Source: Siphonodentalium dalli (lineage: Eukaryota > Mollusca > Scaphopoda > Gadilida > Siphonodentaliidae). Taken from it: DNA of 64,000 nucleotides. Positions 55,496 to 64,000 of this stretch are shown here, piece by piece. The notes under the pieces are model-generated. The model was given only the letters and a program-made list of their open reading frames with translations. It was not told the origin of the DNA and searched no databases. The stretch covers positions 93,827,319-93,891,318 of the forward strand of contig CP136066.1 in NCBI GenBank assembly GCA_032622095.1, written 5' to 3'. How positions within the stretch are numbered: the stretch's first letter is position 1; each line of letters begins with the position of its first letter. Made by a program: the position numbers and the translations under genes.

Positions 55496-55645
55496 TTAAA
55501 TACTGAATTTACCTTCAAACTTTCTGTTCAATGATCTCATCTTTGATTGGCATCTGCACTTTCACGTTGACAGAAGTTTCTATGGAAATTGAACACAGAA
55601 AAAAATATCATGACATGATTCATTTGTTCTGCTTTCTTTTCATAG

Positions 55646-55722
55646 GGTTTGAGGTCAATTTCATGGATGATGTTGGACAGACATTGCTGAATTGGGCCTC
55701 TGCATTTGGGACTCAAGAAATG
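55646..55722 (+). CDS. HECTD1: HECTD1 coding exon 6 (ankyrin 1)
   Basis: Residues 381-406. Acceptor TTCTTTTCATAG, donor AGAAATG/GTTTGT. Encodes [20 protein letters not shown] and GTQEM, the first ankyrin repeat with its DxxGQTLLxWA helix start. The donor is slightly non-standard (GTTTGT). Confidence 0.95.
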
Positions 55723-56088
55723 GTTTGTCATTATAAGATTTCTTTCATTACTCTCTTGTTTTTGGTTTGCTCTCTAACCCTAGAAAACATGATCATATGA
55801 GAGAAATCGGGGGGCATAAATTCCAATTATATCTTGAACTCTCTCTTTTTATTCATCTGCTAAAACCTGATTTTACATTTGAAAGAAATAGCTAATTTTA
55901 GCCCATCTGGTCATCCCATAGACAGTCCTCAAAATTGGCAATGGCAATAAGCAATGCTCAAATTGATGATCGCTTGATATGTTTGGTGCAACAAATCAGA
56001 TATTGTCTATTGTAGTTAAATTTTGCCTATTTATCCTGCCATTTGAACAGGTATCACTAATTGATAAACGTTGATAAACTGTTTGCAG

Positions 56089-56187
56089 GTTGAGTTTTTA
56101 TGTGAACGTGGAGCTGATGTTAATAGAGGACTGAGATCATCGTCCCTGCACTATGCAGCTTGCTTCGGAAGACCTCAGATTGTCAAG
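56089..56187 (+). CDS. HECTD1: HECTD1 coding exon 7 (ankyrin 1-2)
   Basis: Residues 407-439. Acceptor CTGTTTGCAG, donor GTCAAG/GTGAGA. Encodes [20 protein letters not shown] and [13 protein letters not shown]: end of repeat 1 and most of repeat 2. Confidence 0.95.
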
Positions 56188-56969
56188 GTGAGAGCTGAAG
56201 CAGAACGTTACTGTTAAAAATGCCATTAGAATTCAATAATAGGGGCTCCCATGGTGGCTCGGTCGGAAAGATGCATATTGCATTAGTTAAACATTATTTG
56301 TATCATCCTAAAATGCCATGCATTGTGAGAGAATCTAGGGATCCCTTAGCCTCTCTAACTCACTATTTTGGAGACGAATTAAGACAGTTTATCAATATTA
56401 ACATTTGAAATTCCAATAAATGTATGTATTGTAATGGGGTTGATGCTATCTAAACAACCTGCACTGAGTAAAGTAGAATTCCACTGATTTAGTTAGGTAA
56501 CAAGTTCTCCACTAAAGTTGTGGCACCATGAAAAAGAAGATTTCTTTTTCAATTTATAAAAAAATAATTTTTTTTTTAGAATTTTTTTTTTTTAAGCGGT
56601 GACTAAAATAAACAAAAATCATGTGGGGGCTTCAGGAGCATGCGCACGACCCTGAGAACCAAAACATTGCATTTGTGTGTCCAAACATATGTAAGGGACA
56701 TTTATCTCCATTGTTATTCAATCCACCAAATGTTTTTTAAAATACTGCACAAAAAAATATACTGCACTATGAAGTGAGATATCCTTTTTCATTGTTCAAA
56801 TCTCTGGGTACATTTCATTTACATGAACAACTTCCTGTTAATGCATAGATCTACTTTTTGCAGAACGAGTGTCGTAATAATTTAATTGTTTGTAAAATAG
56901 TTTCAAATATTAATAGATGCTGCAGGATCTTCGACCTACCGGTATCCTATTAGTTTTGCAGATCCTACA
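56188..56969. other. Intron 7, first part
   Basis: AT-rich; no repeat family recognised. GGCTCCCATGGTGGCTCGGT at 56244 has an A-box look but no B box. Confidence 0.4.
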
Positions 56970-56977
56970 GTGACAAT

Positions 56978-57810
56978 TAGTGATGGATCGGTTTCGGTTT
57001 TTGTAGTTCAGTTTCGGTTTAAAACAATAAAAGAAGAACCGAACCCATCGTAATTGAAAAAAACGGAAAAACGGTTCCCGATTTTAAATCACATTTATAA
57101 CTCGATTAATGTACTCTGTTCCTCATAACTTCTGATAACGATCCAATCAAGAAGTATCTTGTCATTCTTGACGATGTGGATTGATAGAAGCTTCGGCATA
57201 TTTCCATAATTCGAGGTATAAATTGGATGTTGCTCAACGGTCAGCTTTGCGTACGAAATTACGGACGCAAAACGCACCGGAACGGCGGAATGTAATGTAA
57301 CAAAACGCGATATTTCGTACTGATCTGCATGATGGAAAAGTCAATACGACAGACTGAATTAATCATGTCCAATCAAAGTTAGATTCCATTGATCTTTTTC
57401 ATGTGAAGCCCTATACTAGGAAAGGGGTCAAGAGACAGAACACAAGAACACAATGTTGAAATTTCAGAAAAATTTATTCAATAAATACTGTGAACATTCC
57501 CAATCTTTGACTCTGCCTCAGAGGCTCATTCTGTATTTCCAAATTCTATGAGAATATCTGTTGCCTGAAATGTTATCTAATATGGTGTGATGGGTCAATA
57601 AGATTATTTGACAATCAAATACAATATTCAACGTTATTGGGACATTATTGACTCTAATTACGGTTACTTTGAAAGAATATACTCAAATTGTTTGTATTTC
57701 AGTATAATTTCACTATCTAGTAAAAAAAACCGAAAACCGAACCGAAACCGAGGTTTTTTCTCCCAGAAAAACCGAAACCGAACCTAAAAAATCAAAACCG
57801 CCCATCTCTA
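56978..57810. mobile_element. hAT non-autonomous element in intron 7
   Basis: Flanked by perfect 8-bp duplications GTGACAAT (56970-56977, 57811-57818). Ends TAGTGATGGATCGGTTTCGG and, reversed, TAGAGATGGGCGGTTTTGAT. Subterminal AACCGAAACCGA repeats occur at both ends. 833 bp; no transposase frame. Size of duplication and end form fit hAT. Confidence 0.9.
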
Positions 57811-57902
57811 GTGACAATACATAGCCAGAGGCAGGCTGTCTTCCTGTGCACTCTGTACACATCCTGTTAATCGTATCTATATTAAATAACATTCCGGTTG
57901 AA

Positions 57903-58060
57903 ATTGATTATGGGCTCCTGGCTACGCGGTGATGTGTTTGACTCTCATTGTCAATAGCAGTGTGCTCTATTCACAACTTTTGCTTGTAAACAAGCTTGAT
58001 TATATGCATTTAGTCACGGTCATTGACTGAACCAAAACATGAAGTTACCGACTCGATTGA
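57903..58060 (+). mobile_element. Possible SINE relic
   Basis: GGGCTCCTGGCTACGCGGTG resembles an A-box region, followed by GTTTGACTCTCATTGTCAAT as in the SINE at 46557 (GTTCGACTTGTAGTCATTGT). The B box is not clear. Low-confidence, probably the same family. Confidence 0.4.
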
Positions 58061-58199
58061 ATCTGTGTAGGACAGTTTGACCAAAGTACATTTATCTGTA
58101 ATATGAGGGAGTGACATATAAACAGGTTCAATATTGTATGATATATATCGCAGTTCTATTATTTTAATTGAACGAAAACATCAGAACAATTGACATGCA

Positions 58200-58424
58200 A
58201 ACAACATTCTAATTATAATGAAAACAAATTTATGAATGCAGCCATAAAAATTTCATTTTTATTATAATTACCATGTTGTTTTATTATCGTTCATACAGTC
58301 AATGAGTGTAATTTGCACTTTTCTGTGGCTCAAATTCATTAATTTGTTGCATATATTCTGTTGAGTATAAATGGAGATGATCCCATAAATGGCTGGATTT
58401 CGTGTACAGTACAGTACTCTTTAA
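58200..58424 (-). mobile_element. T element without insertion
   Basis: Reverse copy: hairpin ATTATAATGAAAAC/TTTTTATTATAATTACCATG at its left, then AAATGGAGATGATCCCATAA and GTACAGTACTCTTTAA at its right. It provides the empty site (AAAACAAC) for the hAT-like insertion at 39706. Confidence 0.7.
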
Positions 58425-58560
58425 CCCTTTCAGTGCCAAGTCCGATTTTTGTATCATTGATGGAAAGAGCTCTAAGAGCTCTTTCCATCAATGTATCTCT
58501 TTATTATAATCAATAAATTTGAAAAATGATCAAGGAAATATGGGTTGATACAATTTTTCA
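58425..58560. mobile_element. P5 MITE, rearranged, ending at exon 8
   Basis: Preceded by TTAA (58421-58424). CCCTTTCAGTGCCAAGTCCG left end; an inner palindrome TTGATGGAAAGAGCTCT/AGAGCTCTTTCCATCAA; then AAAAATGATCAAGGAAATAT, GGGTTGATACAATTTTT. The right end is lost or decayed. The recognised part stops about 20 bases before exon 8. Confidence 0.75.
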
Positions 58561-58579
58561 CATTACTGAAATATTGTAG

Positions 58580-58703
58580 ACTCTTCTGAGATATGGAGCA
58601 AATCCAGATCTGCGAGATGAAGATGGCAAGACTCCATTAGATAAAGCAAGGGAGAGAGGTGATGAAGGTCACAGAGAGGTCATACAAATTTTACAGTCAC
58701 CAG
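58580..58703 (+). CDS. HECTD1: HECTD1 coding exon 8 (ankyrin 3)
   Basis: Residues 440-480 plus one base. Acceptor TGAAATATTGTAG, donor TCACCAG/GTATGT. Encodes [20 protein letters not shown] and [20 protein letters not shown]: third ankyrin repeat and the ILQSP end found in vertebrates. The acceptor has a poor pyrimidine tract. Confidence 0.95.
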
Positions 58704-58715
58704 GTATGTCACTGA

Positions 58716-58743
58716 TACAGAATGCCCTAAATAATCGACTCGA
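58716..58743. mobile_element. P1 tip fragment
   Basis: ACAGAATGCCCTAAATAATC then GACTCGACT: the first bases of a P1 arm, 12 bases after exon 8. Confidence 0.5.
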
Positions 58744-58997
58744 CTTTTGCAGTCATCAGATAAGATGACAGAGGTATAGTTAGGTCATACAAATCGGGCA
58801 GTCACCATTACATGGAAGAGATGTCATAGAGAGGTCCACAGGGACTTATCATTAAAGGTCTATCTCTTAAATACGTTTTATATAATTTCAGTGGTATAAA
58901 ATAATATACGGTCGAAGACACCTGTCAGGAAACGCTTCTATCAATTTATTTTATATCAATATTTTCTTATATAATGTGATAATCAAGTGAGACATTT

Positions 58998-59490
58998 TTA
59001 GCTCAACTTTACAAAGTAAAGTTTTAGCTATTGCCATCTTTTGTCCGTGTGTGCATGCATGCGTCCATCAACAATTTCCTTCAGCTTGCCCTACAGGCCG
59101 CATCCCTCATCCGATCTTCACCAAACTTCATATGTAGCTTCAAGGTGATCTAATGATGGGAACTATCAAATTTTCCGAATTACGATGAAAAACATTCTTG
59201 GATTTCAAATTTGAATCCATCGGCACACCCTACGGCCCATATTTATGGCCAGATCATTTTTAGCTCAACTTTACAAAGTAAAGTTTGAGCTATTGCCATG
59301 GGTTGGCATCCATCACCTGTGATCACCTGTAGATGGGAACTATCAAATTTTAACGATTTTCAATGAAAAACATGGCTGCCAGCGGCCATCTTGTAATTGA
59401 CTTTTTTATGACTAAATCCTTGGGCACACCCTACAGGCCACATCTCTCATGCGATCGTCTCCAAACTTTATATGGATCTTCGGTGACCTT
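58998..59490. mobile_element. Q element copies in intron 8
   Basis: Two partial copies, each opening TTTTAGCTCAACTTTACAAA and GTAAAGTTT(T/G)AGCTATT (58998 and 59260), followed by CCTACAGGCCGCATCCCTCA-type units. The second begins inside the first. Confidence 0.7.
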
Positions 59491-59532
59491 TTGACTTGAC
59501 CCAACATTTCATATTTGAATATTTTTTTGCAG

Positions 59533-59740
59533 CTGAGTGGATGGTGCCAGTGAATCGTGATACCACTGCTTCTACTGACAGCACACCAACCACTGACAAA
59601 GATCCGCCGATGGAGGTGGATCGAGAAGAACCCCCTGAGCTGGAGCAGAAAGGCGACCCTGAGATTGCGCCTATATACCTCAGACGTCTGCTTCCTGTGT
59701 TCTGTCAGGTGTTTCAGGGATCCATGCTCAATTCAATCAG
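59533..59740 (+). CDS. HECTD1: HECTD1 coding exon 9
   Basis: Residues about 481-550. Acceptor TTTTTTTGCAG, donor ATCAG/GTAGGT. Encodes [10 protein letters not shown], a poorly conserved acidic linker ([20 protein letters not shown]), then [20 protein letters not shown] and FQGSMLNSI, matching the vertebrate protein after the linker. Confidence 0.95.
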
Positions 59741-59814
59741 GTAGGTTTAGAAAATATAGACTCATATTTAAGGCCCTGTGGCAGTTTTAAGCCATATATT
59801 TTTCTTGATTTTAT

Positions 59815-59975
59815 TATATGCCGTTTAAAATAAAACGGATTGTATTGTGTTACTTGTTCATCCATCCATCCGTCTTTCTGTGCGTCCGTTCGCTTTTGGT
59901 TTCCGGATGATAAATTTAGATAGTCTCAACTGAATGGAATGAAATTTGGTACACCATGTGTTTTAGATATTAGAA
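59815..59975. repeat. GAGTTATGGCCCTT-type repeat end
   Basis: TATATGCCGTTTAAAATAAA, CATCCATCCATCCGTC, GGTTTCCGGATGATAAATTT and TTTGGTACACC match the start of the 7668 array. Confidence 0.55.
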
Positions 59976-60156
59976 TTGTTATTATTGTAGTAGGAGTTGT
60001 TGCGCTATTGAATACGTTTAGAATTTTTGTTCTCTGTAGGTTTTGTATACAACTGTTTAATATACCCCATTGATATAATTTACAGCTATCATGACAAGCT
60101 CAATATAATTTCAGTCTGTCAGTTCATGACTTCCCATCCGTTGAAGACAAGCCTGT

Positions 60157-60572
60157 AAGTAGTGCGTCTGTCATTTGCAGAATGAGTTCCAGAGGGTGAA
60201 CAGGAGGCTAGCATCACCAAATTCACCCTCTGGTGACATCATTCAGCTTAGGCATAATCTTCTGAGAAGTATCTAGAGTCTCAAATTAACATTGTTTTTA
60301 GTTACTTTTTCCCTTCTGGAAAGTTTCTATATCCCCTAATTTGCAGAAGATAAAATGCATAATCAAGGTGACAAATGGGTGAACATCAACTCCCGCTGGG
60401 GAACTTCAATCTGATCCTTGGTCTCCCATACCAGTTGAGGCCTAAGCAGAATCAATTCCCTGAGGTGAATTTGGTGATGCTAGCCTGCCATGCGGGATAG
60501 CGTCACTAAATTTAACCCTCTGGGTACCTCATGCTGCAAATGTAGGACACACTATTTGCAGGCTTTGGTTGA
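60157..60572. mobile_element. F2 foldback element in intron 9
   Basis: GTCTGTCATTTGCAGAATGA, CATCACCAAATTCACCCTCT, TCTATATCCCCTAATTTGCA, AATCAAGGTGACAAATGGGT and CATGCTGCAAATGTAGGACA then CACTATTTGCAGGC. Full order preserved, diverged. It ends about 70 bases before exon 10. Confidence 0.7.
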
Positions 60573-60641
60573 ATATATTGCATACCAAATACATACTGCA
60601 AACTTTTTTGACTATATTTAATCTTAGATGATATATTTCAG

Positions 60642-60783
60642 AAAAGCTAGCTTGTCCCTCCTGAGGAAGATGATACACTACATAGACAGCCCACTCTTAG
60701 AAGAAATTTGCAGTTCAGAATTTTCTCTCTCAACTTTCGGATCAGACATGACAGAAGTACTTGCCACAGTTCTTGATGTTGAG
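60642..60783 (+). CDS. HECTD1: HECTD1 coding exon 10
   Basis: Residues about 550-597. Acceptor GATATATTTCAG, donor GTTGAG/GTATGT. Encodes KASLSLLRKMIHYIDSPLLE, EICSSEF, then MTEVLATVLDVE; helical sequence after the linker. Confidence 0.95.
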
Positions 60784-60901
60784 GTATGTATTGGTCAATG
60801 CATAATTTGTGTTCAGAACAAAAAATAAATCCAAAGGATGGTGTGTATATATACTTGGCTTATATAGTTGATAACTATGCATAGTGTTTTAGGATGTCTT
60901 A

Positions 60902-61110
60902 ACCCTTTGGAAAGTATTTATAACGTGATATACATGATGTCATGCATGAATTTAACGTCAACCTCATAGAAATAAGTATTCACAAGTTCGGGTCAAAATG
61001 GTCCAATAGTTTGTTTTAATTTATGTGTATGTTCTGTTTATGTGTACTATCATAATCTATTGCACTTATACATTGTGACATTATATTAATAAAAATATCT
61101 TCTATATAAT
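60902..61110. repeat. Possible left end of a TTAA-type element
   Basis: TTAACCCTTTGGAAAGTATT at 60899 resembles the ends of V and P6, but no right end was found. Confidence 0.3.
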
Positions 61111-61198
61111 TCATTTATAAATGATTAATTAAAGTTATATCTACATAAAAATGACACTTTTTTTTTGGGATTACAACTAGTCACTGCACTGGATTGGT

Positions 61199-61640
61199 TT
61201 AAAGATGCATAGTCCGATTAAGTGCCCCTCAATTACTATTTATTTGGATTCGGGGGTAAAAAAAATTATTTGATTTGAGTCGAGGAACCCACTCATCAAA
61301 GCTCAGAGTTATTAGATATCAATTTTTGAAATCTATTATTTTTCACAATCGAGACTTATTGGTGGCACAGCAAAAAGTCGACGAGCCGATGGTCTCAGTC
61401 CAAATTGAAGATGGATAACTCTAAAATCAAGAGGCTTTGTGTTGATAATGAGGCCAAATTTCATCGAACAACATGTTGATAAATAACACATTTTGGGCAA
61501 TTTTATACTATAGTTGACTGTGGTTAGCATTATTTTTTGGCAATTAATCGATTCTGATAACTGAAGCGGCATTTGTAAAAATGTTGTTGTTGGAATCTGA
61601 TTATATGGGGATCATCGAATTGGATTGAGTACCTTTAATA
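61199..61640 (+). mobile_element. X element, uninterrupted copy
   Basis: TTAAAGATGCATAGTCCG to GGATTGAGTACCTTTAA. Contains GAGTCGAGGAACCCACTCAT, CTCAGAGTTATTAGATATC and GTCTCAGTCCAAATTGAAG. It shows what the X copy at 33015 looked like before insertions. Confidence 0.8.
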
Positions 61641-62465
61641 CCTGATGAGATTAAAAAATTTATCTATTTATCTAAATATCATAATAAAAAAAACTTATGT
61701 AGCTTTAATATCTATTTTATTTTATAATTCAAGCTATGTTAAAGAAAAAAAGGTTTTAATACATTCTAATTATTCCATTCATATGTTTATCATCCTAATT
61801 GAAAATAAAAACAAATTCTCTGGGAAACCAATAAAATATTTTGAGCAGGTGAGGTTTATAAAGGGTAGGAGGGTAGGTAGTATATTTTTATCATTGTTTC
61901 AGTGGTTTCGGCATGCAGTGTTTTGATATCCCAGTGAAGTTGACCCTTGGCATTGTCCTTTTTCTAACAAAAAAAATTGACATGTTTCATATAACTTAGT
62001 GGCTGAAAGTCTGTTAACTACAAACAAATTTATATCAGGGCAATGAAGGGCTGAAATTTCAGAGTTTTGAGTTTTGATGATTGGATTGATATTATAAAAA
62101 TGACATGATTTTGGAGGGCATTACATCTTTGGATATGTAGTTATTAATCATATCTGTCGGGCCACTAATAGAACCGTAGTACCCGAGAAAATCATGTTAC
62201 TACTATTATTACCACTCTTGTACCATGACCAAAATGTTGGATGGGAGACATGAATAAAATAGTATATAACAGCTAACATCTTCAATTATTATAACAAGTA
62301 CGAGAGATCATCATGTTTACAATAAAACACATTTATAATCTTAGTGTGAGATTATTATCAAACAAGCAGTTTCATTTATTATATGTATTGGAAATGCAAT
62401 TGTGGAGTGTTGCTGTAGCCAGGAAATTATTTACAATAGTCAAATATTCCATCAACCCATTTAGT
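61641..62465. other. Intron 10, no recognised gene
   Basis: AT-rich; GGGTAGGAGGGTAGGTAG at 61860 faintly resembles the Harbinger-like subterminal repeat. Nothing firm. Confidence 0.35.
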
Positions 62466-62469
62466 GTTG

Positions 62470-63196
62470 AAACGATTAGTCGACTAGAATTTCGGCGATA
62501 ATCGATTAGCAATCAATCTCTTAGTCGACTAATTGCCATATTTCCCAGAAAGGTAGATACAGTTTCGTTGGTAGCAATCATTTCTGCATGCAGTATACTT
62601 CCATATTTATTGTCACCCGTGTGTATAAAGCACAAATGATTTTGATGGAATCCAAAATACGACTGCCTGGTCGCGGTTACGGTATTATAAAAATATATTT
62701 CAGTCATCACGCCAGGGCCTGCTATAGTATGTTATTCGCCGGAAAACGGGACCCTTTTGATGTCTTGTCGATTGGAACAATCATTGTTCGGCTAAGTTGC
62801 AACAGCAGATTTACTGTACATGTTCCCATATTCAAAATGTGTCACCTTCAATCTACGATAGTTTACATCAGACGTTGCATATATGTTGTTTTGATGATTC
62901 GGTGACTGATACAAGATCAAACCTATTCCGGCGTGACCACGTGTTCACTTCACTCCTGACTGGGCGCTGGTATAAATATGTTTATATTTGCTGGATTATG
63001 CCAATATATCAGTGATATTTCTAATCAAGTCATTGACTCATTATCATACAACCACACACCCCTAAAGTAGACCAACGGTTACATGGTATAGAGGAATAGC
63101 TCGCTGAACATTGCGTAAAATGCTGCAGTTGTGATATTATCGGGCGAAAAATAGACTGTGCATGCGCCGGAAGTTATTATTGGCCCAACACTACAG
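62470..63196. mobile_element. Possible hAT relic
   Basis: TAGTGTTGAAACGATTAGTC and GACTAGAATTTCGGCGAT, with repeated TTAGTCGACTA, at the left; GGCCCAACACTA at the right gives a short inverted TAGTGTTG tip. Flanking duplications are not clear. Confidence 0.35.
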
Positions 63197-63283
63197 AGCA
63201 TTATAAGATTTCATCATACCTATAAACTTATGTTAATACTACTCTAGGGAATGCCGTGTAATAATGTTTGTTCTATTTTATAG

Positions 63284-63457
63284 GATGATGATGAAGGCCA
63301 CCAAATAGTTCTTCAGCTTATGCAGGACTTAATGGCCAAATGCTACGACATATTCATCAAACTGTTTGCACGTCTCGGAATATTTGGACGGATTTTATCT
63401 CTAGCAGGGCCTCAAGAAGATGAAGATGAGGACGGAGCAAAGTCTAAGGATGGGAAG
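63284..63457 (+). CDS. HECTD1: HECTD1 coding exon 11
   Basis: Residues 598-655, phase 0 at both ends. Acceptor GTTCTATTTTATAG, donor GGGAAG/GTAACT. Encodes DDDEGHQIVLQLMQDLMAKC, YDIFIKLFARLGIFGRILSL, AGPQEDEDEDGAKSKDGK. Matches the vertebrate DDDDGHLLALQIIRDL region and the acidic stretch after it. The gene continues beyond the window. Confidence 0.95.
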
Positions 63458-63536
63458 GTAACTAGCCTAGCTCTGCATTTTTTTATTTTTAACACATGTG
63501 TCTGAGAATCCAACAGCTTATATCTGTCCTGTTTAA

Positions 63537-63660
63537 CCCTTTCGTAATATTTTCTCATTGACGAGTGGTTCCCTTAGGAAATTTGTAGATAGTAATTTCA
63601 AGAAACATGCCATTATAAATCCCCATTCAGCATTGATCTCGGAATCAGTCTGAGCCCAAT
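63537..63660 (+). mobile_element. P6 MITE, left part
   Basis: TTAA at 63533-63536; CCCTTTCGTAATATTTTCTC, GTTCCCTTAGGAAATTTGTA. The right end is not recognised; it may be replaced by the neighbouring F2. Confidence 0.65.
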
Positions 63661-63683
63661 CACTTTAGATATCAGTTTTAGAT

Positions 63684-64000
63684 ATTCTGTCATTTGCAGA
63701 ATGAGGTCCCCAGAGGGTGAATTTAGTGATGCTTATCCCCCATAGCGGGCTAGCATCATCAAATTCACCCTCTGGGGGACCTCAATGTACATGGCCTCAT
63801 CTGCTATGGGAGACATAGACCTCAGATTTAAGTTCCCAAAAAAGTGAATATTGTGATGTACACCCATTGGGAACCTCGACTATGCAATGTGTCATCTGCC
63901 AATTTGGGGTTATAGAAAAATTAAAGAAATAGAATCTATGTGAAGAAGTTTCTATAGAAATTTGATAATAAAGAAACTTTCCAGAGAAGATGAGGCCTAA
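63684..64000. mobile_element. F2 foldback element, cut by window edge
   Basis: CTGTCATTTGCAGAATGAGG, hairpin around TAGCGGGCTAGCATCATC, CTGCTATGGGAGACATAGAC, CATTGGGAACCTCGAC, TGCCAATTTGGGGTTATAG, CTTTCCAGAGAAGATGAGGC. The remaining terminal hairpin would lie beyond 64000. Confidence 0.75.

Larger units (their letters stand above)
45593..63457 (+). other. HECTD1: HECTD1 gene, 5' portion (spliced gene span)
   Basis: HECTD1 is a large HECT-family E3 ubiquitin ligase that accepts ubiquitin from an E2 and passes it to substrates; in vertebrates it acts in the cytoplasm and is needed for neural tube closure and placental development. The window gives the start codon (45687, context ACCATGG) and 11 coding exons joined by GT-AG introns into 655 codons without a stop: N-terminal helical region (about 1-380), three ankyrin repeats (about 382-478), an acidic linker (about 485-520) and more helical sequence. 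The vertebrate protein is about 2600 residues, so the SUN-like, MIB/HERC2 and catalytic HECT parts lie to the right of the window. The gene start within a 5' UTR exon is inferred. Confidence 0.93.

Noticed and set aside
1-64000. LTR retroelements, endogenous viruses, Polintons, CRISPR arrays, bacterial operons
   Set aside because: No long direct terminal repeats with primer-binding sites, no capsid, integrase or protease motifs, no regular short spacer arrays, and no dense intron-free gene series were seen.

Overview
This window looks like animal nuclear DNA: AT-rich, with one intron-bearing host gene and wall-to-wall dispersed repeats. Several repeat types (hairpin-ended repeats opening TTTTAGCTCACCTG or TAGCTCAACTTT, arrays built on the phrase GAGTTATGGCCCTT, and arrays containing CCATCTTGGATTT) are of a kind I associate with molluscs. 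I infer a mollusc or other lophotrochozoan; species is not resolved. I saw no prokaryotic operon, CRISPR array, rRNA or canonical tRNA gene, and no LTR element, viral copy or Polinton.

The one host gene I recognise is HECTD1 (HECT-type E3 ubiquitin ligase), plus strand, from the start codon at 45687 to the right edge. Eleven coding exons were placed by reading frame, GT-AG borders and remembered vertebrate protein sequence. They join without a break into 655 codons: the N-terminal helical (armadillo-like) region, three ankyrin repeats and the start of the following helical region. The SUN-like, MIB/HERC2 and HECT domains must lie beyond 64000. A 5' UTR exon boundary is likely near 45593-45609.

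Region 1-33000 holds no gene I can name. It is a mosaic of short non-autonomous DNA elements: palindromic TA-flanked elements (called P1 here), TTAA-flanked elements of several families (P3, P5, P6, V, W, X, Y, Z, T), hAT-like and Harbinger-like elements, a foldback family (F2), and pearl/Helentron-like arrays of about 160-bp units. From 33015 to 37386 a three-layer nest is seen: a CR1/Jockey-type LINE inside a P1 half inside an X element. A 5'-truncated LINE tail on the minus strand follows at 38145-38800, then more hAT-, F2- and pearl-like repeats up to HECTD1.

The same families fill the HECTD1 introns. Several end within 15-30 bases of an exon (exons 2, 5 and 8; a Harbinger-like element begins 26 bases after the exon 1 donor), so mobile elements appear to supply part of the splicing context. 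In several places the window contains both a filled and an empty copy of a site, which lets target-site duplications be read directly.
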